A stretch of 59,914 nucleotides of DNA from an uncultured Lachnospiraceae bacterium (GCA_910587955.1 CAJUNN010000013.1:1-59914); one strand, 5' to 3'; positions 43,129-52,050 are shown, counted from the stretch's first letter. Translations and numbers: made by a program. The notes: generated from the sequence alone by a model not told the origin.

Positions 43129-44952
43129 ATGAAAAGAGAAGATATCAGAAACATTGCGATTATCGCCCACGTGGATCACGGAAAGACCACGCTGGTAGAT
43201 GAACTTTTAAAACAAAGCGGCGTATTCCGCGCCAACCAGGCCGTGGCGGAGCGGGTCATGGACTCCGGGGATATTGAACGGGAGCGCGGCATTACCATCC
43301 TCTCCAAAAACACGGCCGTTACCTACAAGGATATTAAAATCAACATCATCGATACACCGGGACATGCAGATTTCGGCGGAGAGGTGGAACGGGTTCTCAA
43401 GATGGTAAACGGTGTTGTTCTGGTGGTAGACGCCTTTGAGGGTTCTATGCCCCAGACAAAATTTGTACTTCGGAAAGCCCTGGACCTGGATCTTCCGGTG
43501 ATCGTCTGCATCAATAAAATCGACCGGCCGGAAGCCCGACCCGAAGAAGTCATCGATGAGGTGCTGGAACTTCTCATGGATCTGGATGCCTCCGATGAGC
43601 AGCTGGACTGCCCCTTTGTCTTCGCCTCCGCCAAGGACGGCTATGCCTTGGCAGATCTGAAGGATGAACCCAAAGATATGATGCCCCTCTTCGAAACCAT
43701 TGTAAACTGCATTCCCGCCCCGGAAGGAGAACCGGAGGCCGGAACCCAGGTGCTTATCAGCACCATCGACTACAATGAGTACGTCGGGCGCATCGGCGTG
43801 GGGAAAGTAGACAACGGAACCATCCGCATCAATCAGGAAGTGGTCATGGTCAACCATCACGACCCGGAAAAATGCAAAAAAGTAAAGATCAGCAAGCTGT
43901 ATGAATTTGACGGCTTAAACAAAGTGGACGTGACAGAGGCAGGCATCGGTTCCATCGTGGCCATCTCCGGCATTGCAGATATCCACATCGGAGACACTCT
44001 GTGTTCCCCGGAGCACCCGGTTCCCATCCCCTTCCAGAAGATTTCGGAACCCACCATTGCCATGCACTTTCTGGTAAATGACAGCCCCTTAGCAGGCAAA
44101 GAAGGCAAGTATGTAACCTCCCGCCATCTGCGGGACCGTCTCTTCCGGGAGCTGAATACCGACGTAAGCCTGCGCGTGGAGGAAACGGAGACGACCGAGT
44201 GCTTCAAGGTTTCCGGCCGGGGCGAGCTGCATCTCTCCGTCCTTATAGAAAATATGCGCCGGGAAGGATATGAATTCGCCGTAAGTAAAGCAGAAGTCCT
44301 CTACCGGACCGATGAGAAGGGCAAACGCCTGGAACCCATGGAGCGGGCCTATATCGATGTGGACGACGAATATTCCGGCAATGTAATTCAAAAACTGGGA
44401 GAGCGCAAAGGGGAGCTGCTCAATATGAACAGCAACGGAAGCGGATCTACGCGCCTGGAATTTCTCATTCCGGCCCGGGGACTTATCGGATACCGGGGCG
44501 AATTTATGACCGACACCAAAGGCACCGGCGTCCTTAACACGATTTTTGAAGGCTACGGTCCCTACAAAGGCGATATCCAGTACCGCAAACAGGGCTCCCT
44601 CATTGCTTTCGAGGCAGGGGAGGCCATCACCTACGGCCTGTTCAACGCCCAGGAACGGGGAGCTCTCTTTATCGGCCCCGGAGAAAAAGTCTATGCCGGA
44701 ATGGTTGTGGGCCAGAACGGAAAGGCGGAAGACATTGAGCTGAATGTTTGCAAGACCAAGAAGCTGACCAACACCCGGTCCTCCAGCGCAGACGAAGCCT
44801 TGAAGCTGACACCGCCGCGGATTTTAAGCCTGGAGCAATGTCTGGAATTTATCGACACGGATGAGCTTTTGGAGATCACTCCCAAGTCCTTGAGAATCCG
44901 TAAGAAGATCCTGGATCCCACCCTGCGCAAGAGGGCTTCGATGAACAAATAA
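43129..44952 (+). CDS. typA: Ribosome-associated GTPase TypA/BipA
   Basis: A 607-residue translational GTPase that binds the ribosome like EF-G and is needed for 50S assembly at low temperature and for stress responses. G1 is AHVDHGKTT (residues 13-21), switch region GDIERERGITILSKNT, G3 DTPGHADFGGEVERV, G4 NKIDRPEARP and G5 FASAKDGYA. Later domains show SRHLRDRLFRELNTDVSLRV, VSGRGELHLSVLIENMRREG and GLIGYRGEFMTDTKG, diagnostic of BipA. The ATG at 43129 was chosen since homology starts at KREDIRNIAII and a GAGGAAA site precedes it; an in-frame ATG at 43057 lies in the promoter region. Confidence 0.96.
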   Translation: MKREDIRNIAIIAHVDHGKTTLVDELLKQSGVFRANQAVAERVMDSGDIERERGITILSKNTAVTYKDIKINIIDTPGHADFGGEVERVLKMVNGVVLVVDAFEGSMPQTKFVLRKALDLDLPVIVCINKIDRPEARPEEVIDEVLELLMDLDASDEQLDCPFVFASAKDGYALADLKDEPKDMMPLFETIVNCIPAPEGEPEAGTQVLISTIDYNEYVGRIGVGKVDNGTIRINQEVVMVNHHDPEKCKKVKISKLYEFDGLNKVDVTEAGIGSIVAISGIADIHIGDTLCSPEHPVPIPFQKISEPTIAMHFLVNDSPLAGKEGKYVTSRHLRDRLFRELNTDVSLRVEETETTECFKVSGRGELHLSVLIENMRREGYEFAVSKAEVLYRTDEKGKRLEPMERAYIDVDDEYSGNVIQKLGERKGELLNMNSNGSGSTRLEFLIPARGLIGYRGEFMTDTKGTGVLNTIFEGYGPYKGDIQYRKQGSLIAFEAGEAITYGLFNAQERGALFIGPGEKVYAGMVVGQNGKAEDIELNVCKTKKLTNTRSSSADEALKLTPPRILSLEQCLEFIDTDELLEITPKSLRIRKKILDPTLRKRASMNK

Positions 44953-44992
44953 CGATTCGTTATCAAGTATAATTAAAAGCCGGCCGGCAAAC

Positions 44993-45047
44993 AAAAACCC
45001 CTGCCAAAACCAATGCAATGCCGCATTTGATTTCAGCAGGGGTTTTT
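44993..45047. terminator. Bidirectional terminator between typA and xylB
   Basis: AAAAACCCCTGC and GCAGGGGTTTTT form a 12 bp stem with T-runs on both strands. An inner AATGC/GCATT pairing shortens the loop. It serves the two convergent genes. Confidence 0.9.
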
Positions 45048-45064
45048 ATAATTCCTCTTTTTTC

Positions 45065-46522
45065 CTAAAACAATTCTTTCACCGTGGGATAAATCCTACG
45101 GAATTCCTGGTATCTCTCCTCATACTTGGCAGCCAGTTCCGGTTCCGGCTCAATGGTTTCTACTACCTTCACCAGTTTTCTGGCAATGGCCTCTACACTT
45201 GGATACACTCCGCATCCCACGGCTGCCAGCATGGCGCCACCTAAGGCCGGGCCTTCCTCGCTCTCTATCACATCCACTTTCAGGTTCATAACATTGGCGA
45301 TAATCCGTTTCCACAGAGGACTTTTGGCTCCGCCGCCGCAGATCTTGGTCCGCTCCAATTTAATTCCCAGGCTTTTCGCCACCTCCAGGGAATCCCGCAG
45401 TCCAAAAGCCACGCCTTCCAAAACTGCCTGTGTCATATCTGCACGGGTGGTGTCCATGGACATGCCAATGAACATAGCCCTTGCGTCAGGATTGTTATGA
45501 GGAGAACGCTCACCCATCAAATAGGGCAGATAGAACACCCTGTTTTCACCCAGCTTCTCAATATCCGCCTGCTCTCCTGCAAAATCCGCAGTCTTTAAAA
45601 TCTCCTCGCTCCACCATTTGTTGCAGGAAGCGGCGCTCAGCATGCAGCCCATGAGATGGTAGTGTCCGTCTGCGTGGGCAAAGGCGTGAAGGGCATTGTT
45701 ATCATCGACCCGGAATTCCCGGCTGGAGATAAAGATGGTTCCCGAAGTTCCCAGGGAAATGTTGCACATGCCCTCTCCCACGGTTCCCGTGCCCACGGCA
45801 GCAGCCGCATTGTCTCCTGCCCCGGCAATGATCTTTACCGTCTCCGGCAGTCCCAGTTCCTCCGCCAGCTCCGGTCTAAGCGTCCCCACCGCCTGGCTGC
45901 TCTCGTAAAGCTTCGGAAGCTGTTCTTCCCGGATCCCGCAGATTTCCAGCATTTCTTTGGACCAGCACCGGTTTTTCACATCCAGAAGAAGCATCCCGGA
46001 GGCATCGGAAACATCTGTGCAGAAGCTCCCGGACAGCTTGTAGGCAATATAATCCTTGGGCAGCATGATCCGGCAGATACGGGCAAAATTCTCAGGCTCA
46101 TGCTTCTTCATCCACAGAATCTTGGGCGCCGTAAATCCGGCGAAAGCGATATTGGCTGTACACCCGGACAGCCGCTCTTTTCCGATCACCTGGTTCAGGT
46201 AATCCGTCTCCTCCCCGGTTCTTCCGTCATTCCAGAGAATGGCAGGGCGGATGACCCGATCCTCTTGATCCAGGGCAACCAATCCGTGCATCTGGCCGCC
46301 GAAACCAATTCCTGCCACCTGGTCTTTCTCACACCCGGATGTCAGTTCCTTGATTCCTTCCAGCGTCTGCGCCAGCCAGTCTTCCGGATTCTGCTCCGAC
46401 CAGCCCGGCTTGGGAAAGTACAGGGGATACTCTTTTGACACAATTTTTTCAATGGTTCCCATTTCATCCATCAGCAGCAGCTTCACTGCCGAAGTTCCCA
46501 GGTCCACTCCTATATACAGCAT
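45065..46522 (-). CDS. xylB: Xylulokinase (FGGY family)
   Basis: A 485-residue sugar kinase that phosphorylates D-xylulose to xylulose 5-phosphate. The N-terminus is MLYIGVDLGTSAVKLLLMDE (phosphate-1 motif), followed by SEQNPEDWLAQTLEGIKEL, IGFGGQMHGLVALDQEDRVI, RPAILWNDGRTGEE, AGAGDNAAAAVGTG, SLGTSGTIFISSREF and YLMGERSPHNNPDARAMFIG. GQMHG and the WNDGRT segment are typical of XylB rather than glycerol, gluconate or ribulose kinases. GGAGGTGAGAAG precedes the ATG at 46522. It is the last gene of the sugar operon, downstream of the lyxose isomerase whose product is D-xylulose. Confidence 0.93.
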   Translation of the reverse strand: MLYIGVDLGTSAVKLLLMDEMGTIEKIVSKEYPLYFPKPGWSEQNPEDWLAQTLEGIKELTSGCEKDQVAGIGFGGQMHGLVALDQEDRVIRPAILWNDGRTGEETDYLNQVIGKERLSGCTANIAFAGFTAPKILWMKKHEPENFARICRIMLPKDYIAYKLSGSFCTDVSDASGMLLLDVKNRCWSKEMLEICGIREEQLPKLYESSQAVGTLRPELAEELGLPETVKIIAGAGDNAAAAVGTGTVGEGMCNISLGTSGTIFISSREFRVDDNNALHAFAHADGHYHLMGCMLSAASCNKWWSEEILKTADFAGEQADIEKLGENRVFYLPYLMGERSPHNNPDARAMFIGMSMDTTRADMTQAVLEGVAFGLRDSLEVAKSLGIKLERTKICGGGAKSPLWKRIIANVMNLKVDVIESEEGPALGGAMLAAVGCGVYPSVEAIARKLVKVVETIEPEPELAAKYEERYQEFRRIYPTVKELF

Positions 46523-46578
46523 CTTCTCACCTCCGAAATTTTTGAAAAAGGGGAACCTCATGTGTTCCCCTCGTTTCT

Positions 46579-47259
46579 TTACTCCGCCGCCGGATACTCG
46601 TTGCAGAGCAGGCGATAAGGCGGTTCGTCCTCCTCAATAGCCGGGAAGCGTCCCACCGGCTCATGGAAACGGTTGTCCGTGGTATCATCGTTGCACATGG
46701 ATACCTCCCCGATCAGCACATCGCCGGACCCGGGAACTACCGCAAAATTGTGATACTGGTGGGGCCACAGGGTCAGGCTCTCGCCGGGCTTTAACTCCAC
46801 CTGGGTTCCGGCCGGCACATAGTAGGAACGTCCGTCGGAGTTGACCAGTACGTCCGTATCCGCCAGTCCGCCTTCCCCGTCATCGTTGTACACTTGAATC
46901 AGAAGGGTACCGCCTCCCCGGTTGATAATATCCTCGCTTTTCACCCAGTGGAAATGGGTGGGGAAGGTCTGTCCGTCTTTCAGCATAATCAATTTTTCCG
47001 CATAAACTTTTTTGTATTTGGGATTGTTCTGGTTGCCGTTGCGGATGGTAATCAGGGCAAAGCCCACCTTATCAAAATTTTCAAGGCCGCAGTCCGTAAT
47101 GTCCCAGCCCAGCATATTGTCGCGGATCTCGTCATACTCATGGTTCTTAGTCTTCCACTCCTCCGGCGTCCATTTGCAGAAGGGCGGAAGCTCCACACAG
47201 TGCTCTTTCAGCATGGCTTCCATTTCACGGATGCACCGATTGATTTTCGAACGTTTCAT
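46579..47259 (-). CDS. D-lyxose (D-mannose) isomerase, cupin type
   Basis: A 226-residue metal-dependent cupin enzyme. The family's distinctive stretches are NRCIREMEAMLKEHCVELPP, WDITDCGLENFDKVGFALIT, the metal-binding THFHWVKSEDIINRGG, GTQVELKPGESLTLWPHQYH with the second histidine cluster and DTTDNRFHEPVGRFPAIEED. This family interconverts D-lyxose and D-xylulose, and with lower efficiency D-mannose and D-fructose. Coupled with xylulokinase 57 bases downstream it gives D-lyxose to xylulose 5-phosphate, the clearest biochemical clue to what the operon consumes. Confidence 0.88.
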   Translation of the reverse strand: MKRSKINRCIREMEAMLKEHCVELPPFCKWTPEEWKTKNHEYDEIRDNMLGWDITDCGLENFDKVGFALITIRNGNQNNPKYKKVYAEKLIMLKDGQTFPTHFHWVKSEDIINRGGGTLLIQVYNDDGEGGLADTDVLVNSDGRSYYVPAGTQVELKPGESLTLWPHQYHNFAVVPGSGDVLIGEVSMCNDDTTDNRFHEPVGRFPAIEEDEPPYRLLCNEYPAAE

Positions 47260-47277
47260 AATCCTTATTCTCCTATC

Positions 47278-48291
47278 CTATAACTGATCAATAAAATTCA
47301 TTCTTACCTTGTAGACCTTGCTCTCTCCCGGTCCGAGAATGGGAGCCGCGCAGCCCTCCTGTCCTACCTTGGGTCCGTCCAGGAATACGTTCATAGGCTC
47401 CAATCCCATGACATATTCGCCCTTGCCCAGCATTTTCCACTCGCAGAAGAAGGGCAGATCCTCTCCCTTGTACTGAATATTCACACCGATACCCCGCTTT
47501 TCATTGAAAATGGTGTACTGGGATGTGCCGTCTTCCTCCCTGCGGATCTTATGGAAATAGCAGCGCTCCGGGTAAGGATACTGAGGCGCCTCCACCTGTT
47601 TCCAGGTATCGGCATATTTCGCCGCGTTTTCCTCTCTGGGAATGGTCTCCAGACTGTCAAAGATGAGCTTCGTCCCCTCCTCCAGCAGCGGATAGCCGTA
47701 GTTCAAATGAAGGGCATAGACAAACTGGCGGTCTCCGAAACCGTGATTGGTTACGGTATCCGTCATAACAATACTGTCGTTCTCATACTCAAACTCCAGC
47801 TTCCTGTGCAGGGTAAGATTCTCTCCGAAAATCCGGGCCTCCCGCATGGTTCCCTCCAAAGTAATGGTGGGATTCTCTCCCTTTACGCCCCGCTCATATT
47901 TCACATTCTCTGCCGGCGTATTGGCGATTCTGCCGTGAAGGCCAAGCTCCTCCCCATCCTTCACCATGGGATTTCCGAAATGCTGCAGGCCGCAGGTGGT
48001 CAGCATTCCCACAAAAAAATTCCGCAGCCACCGGGTCCCCTGGGCGTCATAGTATTCCGGCGCTACAATGCCGCAGGGAGCCAGGTAATTCATGTTCTTT
48101 CCTTTGTAACGGACCTGGTACAGATCCATGCAGCGGCCGGGAAGCACGGTTGCAGACAGATTGCCGCCGTTGCTGATCTCCATCACCGGAACGCCTTTCT
48201 GAAAGCCGCCTGTAAGAATTCCCTCATGCAGGGACATCAGCTGATCCAGATCCCCAATATGCTCCAGCCTGCTCTGATAAGTTTCGCTCAT
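47278..48291 (-). CDS. DUF4432-family protein, aldose epimerase-like
   Basis: A 337-residue protein of the galactose-mutarotase-like superfamily. Relevant stretches are GGNLSATVLPGRCMDLYQVRYKGKNMNYLAP, FFVGMLTTCGLQHFGNP, ELGLHGRIANTPAENV, DTVTNHGFGDRQFVYALHLNYGYPLLEEG and GLEPMNVFLDGPKVGQEG. In the superfamily conserved histidine and glutamate residues bind the sugar ring; the LHGRIANTPAEN and HLNYGYPLL segments are probable counterparts. It has no assigned reaction; anomer interconversion or a related step on the imported pentose is likely. It begins after a GGAACTGGAATA element and GGGGG before the ATG. Confidence 0.85.
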   Translation of the reverse strand: MSETYQSRLEHIGDLDQLMSLHEGILTGGFQKGVPVMEISNGGNLSATVLPGRCMDLYQVRYKGKNMNYLAPCGIVAPEYYDAQGTRWLRNFFVGMLTTCGLQHFGNPMVKDGEELGLHGRIANTPAENVKYERGVKGENPTITLEGTMREARIFGENLTLHRKLEFEYENDSIVMTDTVTNHGFGDRQFVYALHLNYGYPLLEEGTKLIFDSLETIPREENAAKYADTWKQVEAPQYPYPERCYFHKIRREEDGTSQYTIFNEKRGIGVNIQYKGEDLPFFCEWKMLGKGEYVMGLEPMNVFLDGPKVGQEGCAAPILGPGESKVYKVRMNFIDQL

Positions 48292-48310
48292 AATCGTTAT
48301 TGCCCCCTTT

Positions 48311-48323
48311 TATTCCAGTTCCG
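48311..48323 (-). repeat. CGGAACTGGAATA leader element at the DUF4432 gene
   Basis: CGGAACTGGAATA on the minus strand, directly before the GGGGGC ribosome binding site of the DUF4432 gene. Same core as the amt and PfkB elements. Confidence 0.6.
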
Positions 48324-48345
48324 CAAGCCCCTTTCAGGGACTTGC
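48323..48345 (-). repeat. Hairpin between PfkB and DUF4432 genes
   Basis: GCAAGTCCC and GGGGCTTGC pair over 9 bp with a TGAAA loop on the minus strand and no T-run after it. It is probably a processing or mRNA-end-protecting element within the operon. Confidence 0.6.
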
Positions 48346-48349
48346 TGTT

Positions 48350-49288
48350 TTATTTATGCTCTTCCAAAAACGCTTCCAGCTCTGCCCTGGAGGGCGCTCC
48401 CTCCATGGGGCCCTGCCTGCGCACGGACATGGCTCCCGCCGCATTGGCGAAGCGTCCGCACTCCCGAATGCTCTTCCCCTCGATCAGCGCGGTCAGGAAC
48501 GCACCGCAGAAGGTGTCGCCGGCTCCCGTAGGATCTACCTCTTCTACCTGGAAGCTGGGTACGTCTACCACCTCATCCTTTGTATAAATGCGGCAGCCTG
48601 CCTCACCGTTTTTCAGAATCACGATCTTGCCCTGGGACGCCCACAGCCTGCAGCCTTCGTCGTCGGTTGCCGCTCCTGTGAACATGACCGCCTCCGACTT
48701 GCTGGGCAGAACCAGATCTGCGCGCTCCAGCACCGGCATGCAAAGCCGGCGGATCTCCTCCACGCTCAGGGCCTCCGGGCGGATATTGGGATCAAAGCAA
48801 ACCTTGGTCTCCGGGGATGCCTCCCGCACCATCTTGTATACAGCCTCCGCGCTGTCCTGATTGGTAGACATAGTAAAACCGCTCACATGAATCCATTTCG
48901 CCCCTTTGATCTTTTCCATATCCACGTCCTTTGGTGTAAGCATACCAGGCGCCGCGTGGTGTACATGGTACAAAAAGTTTCTGCTTCCGTCCGAATAGTA
49001 GCAGACAAATGCCACGCCTGTGGCAGCCTCCGGGTGAATCCGCACCATAGAGCAGTCCGCACCGCTCTCCTCCAGCCGGTTGGTCACACAGCGGCCGAAA
49101 CCGTCATTGCCCACCACGCCGATCATAGCGCATTTTGCGCCCAGCTTTGCCGCCGCATTCAGCATAATGGCTGCATCCCCGCTGGGGTACGGACCGGTAA
49201 AGTCCGCAGGTGCATCCAAAGGTTTATCCAGTTCCTTGCGCATTACTTCGCAGATTAAGGGCCCCATTGTTACAATATCAAATCCCAT
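48350..49288 (-). CDS. PfkB-family carbohydrate kinase
   Basis: A 312-residue ribokinase-fold enzyme. The N-terminal PYPSGDAAIMLNAAAKLGAKCAMIGVVGNDGFG is the first PfkB signature region and DPTGAGDTFCGAFLTAL carries the second signature with the catalytic aspartate and anion hole. The sugar is unknown. A second kinase beside xylulokinase suggests that the operon handles two different sugars or intermediates. Before its ATG there are three tandem copies of a 17-base GCGGAACTGGAATAAAA-type unit, the last merging with the ribosome binding site. Confidence 0.92.
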   Translation of the reverse strand: MGFDIVTMGPLICEVMRKELDKPLDAPADFTGPYPSGDAAIMLNAAAKLGAKCAMIGVVGNDGFGRCVTNRLEESGADCSMVRIHPEAATGVAFVCYYSDGSRNFLYHVHHAAPGMLTPKDVDMEKIKGAKWIHVSGFTMSTNQDSAEAVYKMVREASPETKVCFDPNIRPEALSVEEIRRLCMPVLERADLVLPSKSEAVMFTGAATDDEGCRLWASQGKIVILKNGEAGCRIYTKDEVVDVPSFQVEEVDPTGAGDTFCGAFLTALIEGKSIRECGRFANAAGAMSVRRQGPMEGAPSRAELEAFLEEHK

Positions 49289-49295
49289 AGCAAAT

Positions 49296-49458
49296 CTCCT
49301 ATTCCAGTTCCGCTTTTATTCCAGTTCCGCTTTTATTCCAGTTCCGCATCCGCCCTCCCAGCGCACCTTGACTAGAAAGACTTCCGGCCGCAAAAACTTG
49401 CGTCCGTAATTCTTTCTGCGCGCTGTCCGGGCTCTGCTGTTTTTTATTCCAGTTCCGC
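49296..49458 (-). repeat. Tandem and dispersed GCGGAACTGGAATA repeats upstream of pfkB
   Basis: Four copies of CGGAACTGGAATA (minus strand) lie at 49300-49312, 49317-49329, 49334-49346 and 49446-49458; the first three have a 17-base period. The last two are preceded by AGGGCGGATGCGGAAC. The whole 205-base gap to yjbQ contains no reading frame of note. Confidence 0.8.
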
Positions 49459-49493
49459 ATCCGCCCTGCCCGGGCTCTGCTGTTTTTATTATA

Positions 49494-49922
49494 CTACTCC
49501 CCGATTATGTCCACAAATATTTTTCTGGACTGGGGACCGTCAAATTCCATAAAGACGATCTCCTGGGCCTCTCCCATGGTCATTTTCCCGTTTACCAGGG
49601 AAAGAACAGTGCTGTTTCCGACCAGGATGGACCGCAGATGGCCGTAGGCGTTGGCTGACGTTCTCCCGTAGGTGGGCAGGAAATGAGCATGGGAATACTC
49701 ATCATCGTCATTTACCAGACGGTGCAGCAGTACGTCCAGATCGCTTAAGATGCAGTCCAAAGGCTCCGTCACCATAATGGAGCAGTTGGTATGAGCCGTC
49801 ACCACAGATACGATTCCGTTCTGAACGCCGGAATCTGCCACCAGCTCTTTCACTTTATCCCCGATATATTCCGTGTAGTACTCGTCCTTGGTCATAACGA
49901 AAAACTCATAATGCTTTACCAT
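49494..49922 (-). CDS. yjbQ: YjbQ-family protein (UPF0047)
   Basis: A 142-residue YjbQ-family protein. The core VSVVTAHTNCSIMVTEPLDCILSDL, SHAHFLPTYGRTSANAYGHL and VNGKMTMGEAQEIVFMEFDGPQSRKIFVDI carry the conserved histidines and the H-x4-NE-like and G-x-WQ-like positions of UPF0047 proteins, but TWQ is replaced by EAQEI. The only enzymatic property reported for the family is weak thiamine-phosphate synthase-like activity, so the physiological reaction is open. It sits 3 bases after the amidohydrolase gene, in a sugar operon, where a lactone, acetal or phosphate-sugar chemistry may be more relevant than thiamine. Confidence 0.88.
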   Translation of the reverse strand: MVKHYEFFVMTKDEYYTEYIGDKVKELVADSGVQNGIVSVVTAHTNCSIMVTEPLDCILSDLDVLLHRLVNDDDEYSHAHFLPTYGRTSANAYGHLRSILVGNSTVLSLVNGKMTMGEAQEIVFMEFDGPQSRKIFVDIIGE

Positions 49923-49925
49923 CCC

Positions 49926-50777
49926 TTACACCTCCATTCCCATAAACCGCAGTGCGTTCTCTCCCATCACCATGGCCCGCTGTCTCGGACGCAGGTTCAA
50001 AGCTTCTGTAGCTTTCACCATGCGCTTCTGCTCGATCCGCGGATAGGTGGAGCCGAACATCACCTTGTCATACAGCATCCGGTCTATCCAGTATTCGCCC
50101 AGCTGGTCGTTGAAGGTAGTCTGGAAGAACTGCTTGGGAGAATCAAAGTAAAGAAGGGCCGTATCCGCATACAGATTGGGGTACTTTAAAATCAGCATAG
50201 CCGTCTCCCGGGTCCAGGGCCATCCGAAATGCCCCAGGCACATACGGAGTTCCGGATACTCAATAGCTACATCCTCAAAGTTCAGGGGATTGGAATATTT
50301 GGAGGGACTGTTCTTTACCCAGGTCATTCCCGCCTCAAAGAGAATGGGCTTATTGTATTTCAGGCAAATCTCATAGAGCGGTTTCATCAGGGGATCTCCC
50401 GGCATAAAGTACTGCATGGCAGGACTCAATTTCAGGCCTTTCATTTCAAGCTCCGTAAATGCCTTTTCCAGGACCTCTGCAGCATCCTCCCTGCGGGGAT
50501 CTACACCGGCAAAGCCGATCAGGCGGTCCGGGTACATATCTACCAGTTTCTTTACCTCTTCATTGGATACAATGACGCCGCCGGCTCTGGTGGTGACATC
50601 CTCCGCCGAGAGGACTGCCTTGTCAATCCCTGCGGCATCCAACTGGGTGATAAAGAGGCTTAAAGGCCATACATGCTGCTTGTAGAGAAAATACTGTTCT
50701 CTCCGAAATTCAATTTTTTCAGGGTTTTCGCAGATTTCCTCAAAAAAACCCGGAAATGCGTGCATATCAATTACCAT
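49926..50777 (-). CDS. Amidohydrolase-family protein (TIM-barrel hydrolase/decarboxylase type)
   Basis: A 283-residue amidohydrolase_2-type enzyme. It begins VIDMHAFPGFF, where D-x-H replaces the usual HxH metal site; VLSAEDVTTRAGGVIVSNEEV, FAGVDPRREDAAEVLEKA, KLSPAMQYFMPGDPLMKPLYEIC, CLGHFGWPWTRETAMLI (histidine on a later strand) and MFGSTYPRIEQKRMVKA (aspartate replaced by serine/threonine context) follow. The family includes lactonases and decarboxylases. In this operon a sugar lactonase is a reasonable guess. The start at 50777 follows AGGAGAAAAGCT; the earlier in-frame ATG is inside the repeat element. Confidence 0.82.
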   Translation of the reverse strand: MVIDMHAFPGFFEEICENPEKIEFRREQYFLYKQHVWPLSLFITQLDAAGIDKAVLSAEDVTTRAGGVIVSNEEVKKLVDMYPDRLIGFAGVDPRREDAAEVLEKAFTELEMKGLKLSPAMQYFMPGDPLMKPLYEICLKYNKPILFEAGMTWVKNSPSKYSNPLNFEDVAIEYPELRMCLGHFGWPWTRETAMLILKYPNLYADTALLYFDSPKQFFQTTFNDQLGEYWIDRMLYDKVMFGSTYPRIEQKRMVKATEALNLRPRQRAMVMGENALRFMGMEV

Positions 50778-50784
50778 AGCTTTT

Positions 50785-50943
50785 CTCCTATCCATGTTCC
50801 GCATCCGCCCTTCCGCCACACTATCCAGAAGGATCCAAGGCCGCAGGCGTCCATGGCTTCTTCTGTGGCTATACGAGCTTCTGCTGTTTCCATGTTCCGC
50901 ATCCGCCCTTCCAACATCCGGGCATATGCTGATTCCAGTTCGG
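50785..50943 (-). repeat. Variant leader repeats upstream of the amidohydrolase gene
   Basis: Two copies of AGGGCGGATGCGGAACATGG (minus strand) lie here at about 50791-50812 and 50888-50910, and a GAACTGGAATC at 50931-50941. They match the elements before pfkB, with ATGG in place of TGGAAT; the first overlaps the amidohydrolase ribosome binding site. Confidence 0.7.
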
Positions 50944-50944
50944 T

Positions 50945-50998
50945 TTAAAAAACCGCCGGGGACATATCAATTCATAAAACCGATTGTCCCCGGCGGTT
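50945..50998 (-). terminator. Terminator after the sugar-binding protein gene
   Basis: AACCGCCGGGGACA and TGTCCCCGGCGGTT form a 14 bp stem, followed by TTTTTTAAA on the minus strand. Partial termination here would keep transporter expression above that of the catabolic genes. Confidence 0.85.
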
Positions 50999-51020
50999 CG
51001 TTTCATTCTAATAAAACTGC

Positions 51021-52031
51021 TTATCTAAAGTCAGCCGTATTGTCCTTGGTCACTACTGCAGCGCCGGTGTCAACGTCTGTCTCGGTCAGGCTTCCGCCAG
51101 TTGCCAGAGTATAAGCTGCACGTACAGCTCCGTCGCCCATCTTAGCCGGATTCTGAGCCATTACGCAGTACAGCGCACCGCTGTCTACCTGGTCCAGAGT
51201 CATGCTGGAAGCGTCAAATCCAATTGCAACGCCTTCCCAATCCTTGTTAGCTGCCGCCGCATTACCAACGCCTACTGCACCCGGCTCGTTGTCGCCGTAT
51301 ACGCCTACAACGTTCTGGGAAATGAAGTTCTCGGCTGCTGCCTGAGAAGCTGCTACCTCAGAGTTTCCATACTGCACCTCAAGGATGTTGAAGTCTGTTC
51401 CTTCAAATGCCTCAATGAAGCCGCTTGTACGGTCTACAGAAGTCTGGGTTGCATTGGAGAATGCCACAACTCCGATATCGCCGGACTTGATTCCCTTCTC
51501 CTCCAGGCCTTTCAGCATCTGCTCGCCGGCCTGCTTGCCTGCTGCAAAGTTGTCGGTACGGAACGCAGCGGATGCCTCAAGCTCTGCTGCAGAGTCTACG
51601 TAGATAATCTTGATGCCTGCGTCAAGTGCAGACTGCAGGGTCTCAACGATAGCTACCGGATCAACGGCTGCTACACAGATTACATCCGGCTCAGCTGCGA
51701 TAGCGTTATTCAGAACCTCGATCTGAAGAGCAGTATCCTTCTTGTCCGGCTGCATCCACTGATAGTCAATACCAAGCTCTGCCGCTGCTGCGCTTGCACC
51801 CTTGTCTACATTTACCCAGTGATTGTCAAGACCATCCATGGTTACCAGAATTACCTTTACAGTCTCACCGCTTTCTGCGGGTGCCTCTGCAGGCGCTTCT
51901 GTCTCGGCGGGTGCCTCTGCAGGCGCCTCTGTTTCAGCGGGAGCTGCAGGCGCTTCTTCCTTCTTGCCGCAAGCGGCCATAGAAGCAACCATAGCAGCTG
52001 CCAGAATTGTTGCCAGTAATTTCTTTTTCAT
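51021..52031 (-). CDS. Sugar ABC transporter substrate-binding lipoprotein (RbsB type)
   Basis: A 336-residue lipoprotein. The signal peptide ends ASMAACG with the lipid-modified Cys21, then a low-complexity linker of repeated APAETE/APAEAP units (about residues 27-54). The mature domain is a periplasmic-binding-protein type I fold of the ribose/galactose cluster: VILVTMDGLDNHWVNVDKGA, DKKDTALQIEVLNNAIAAEPDVICVAAVDP, IIYVDSAAELEASAAFRTDN, AGKQAGEQMLKGLEEKG, VVGVYGDNEPGAVGVGNAAA and ALYCVMAQNPAKMGDGAVRAAY. It captures the sugar on the outer face. A 7 bp hairpin (CTTTGAT/ATCAAAG, 52051-52070) precedes its AAGGAG site. Confidence 0.92.
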   Translation of the reverse strand: MKKKLLATILAAAMVASMAACGKKEEAPAAPAETEAPAEAPAETEAPAEAPAESGETVKVILVTMDGLDNHWVNVDKGASAAAAELGIDYQWMQPDKKDTALQIEVLNNAIAAEPDVICVAAVDPVAIVETLQSALDAGIKIIYVDSAAELEASAAFRTDNFAAGKQAGEQMLKGLEEKGIKSGDIGVVAFSNATQTSVDRTSGFIEAFEGTDFNILEVQYGNSEVAASQAAAENFISQNVVGVYGDNEPGAVGVGNAAAANKDWEGVAIGFDASSMTLDQVDSGALYCVMAQNPAKMGDGAVRAAYTLATGGSLTETDVDTGAAVVTKDNTADFR

Positions 52032-52050
52032 AGTTACTTTTTCTCCTTTA

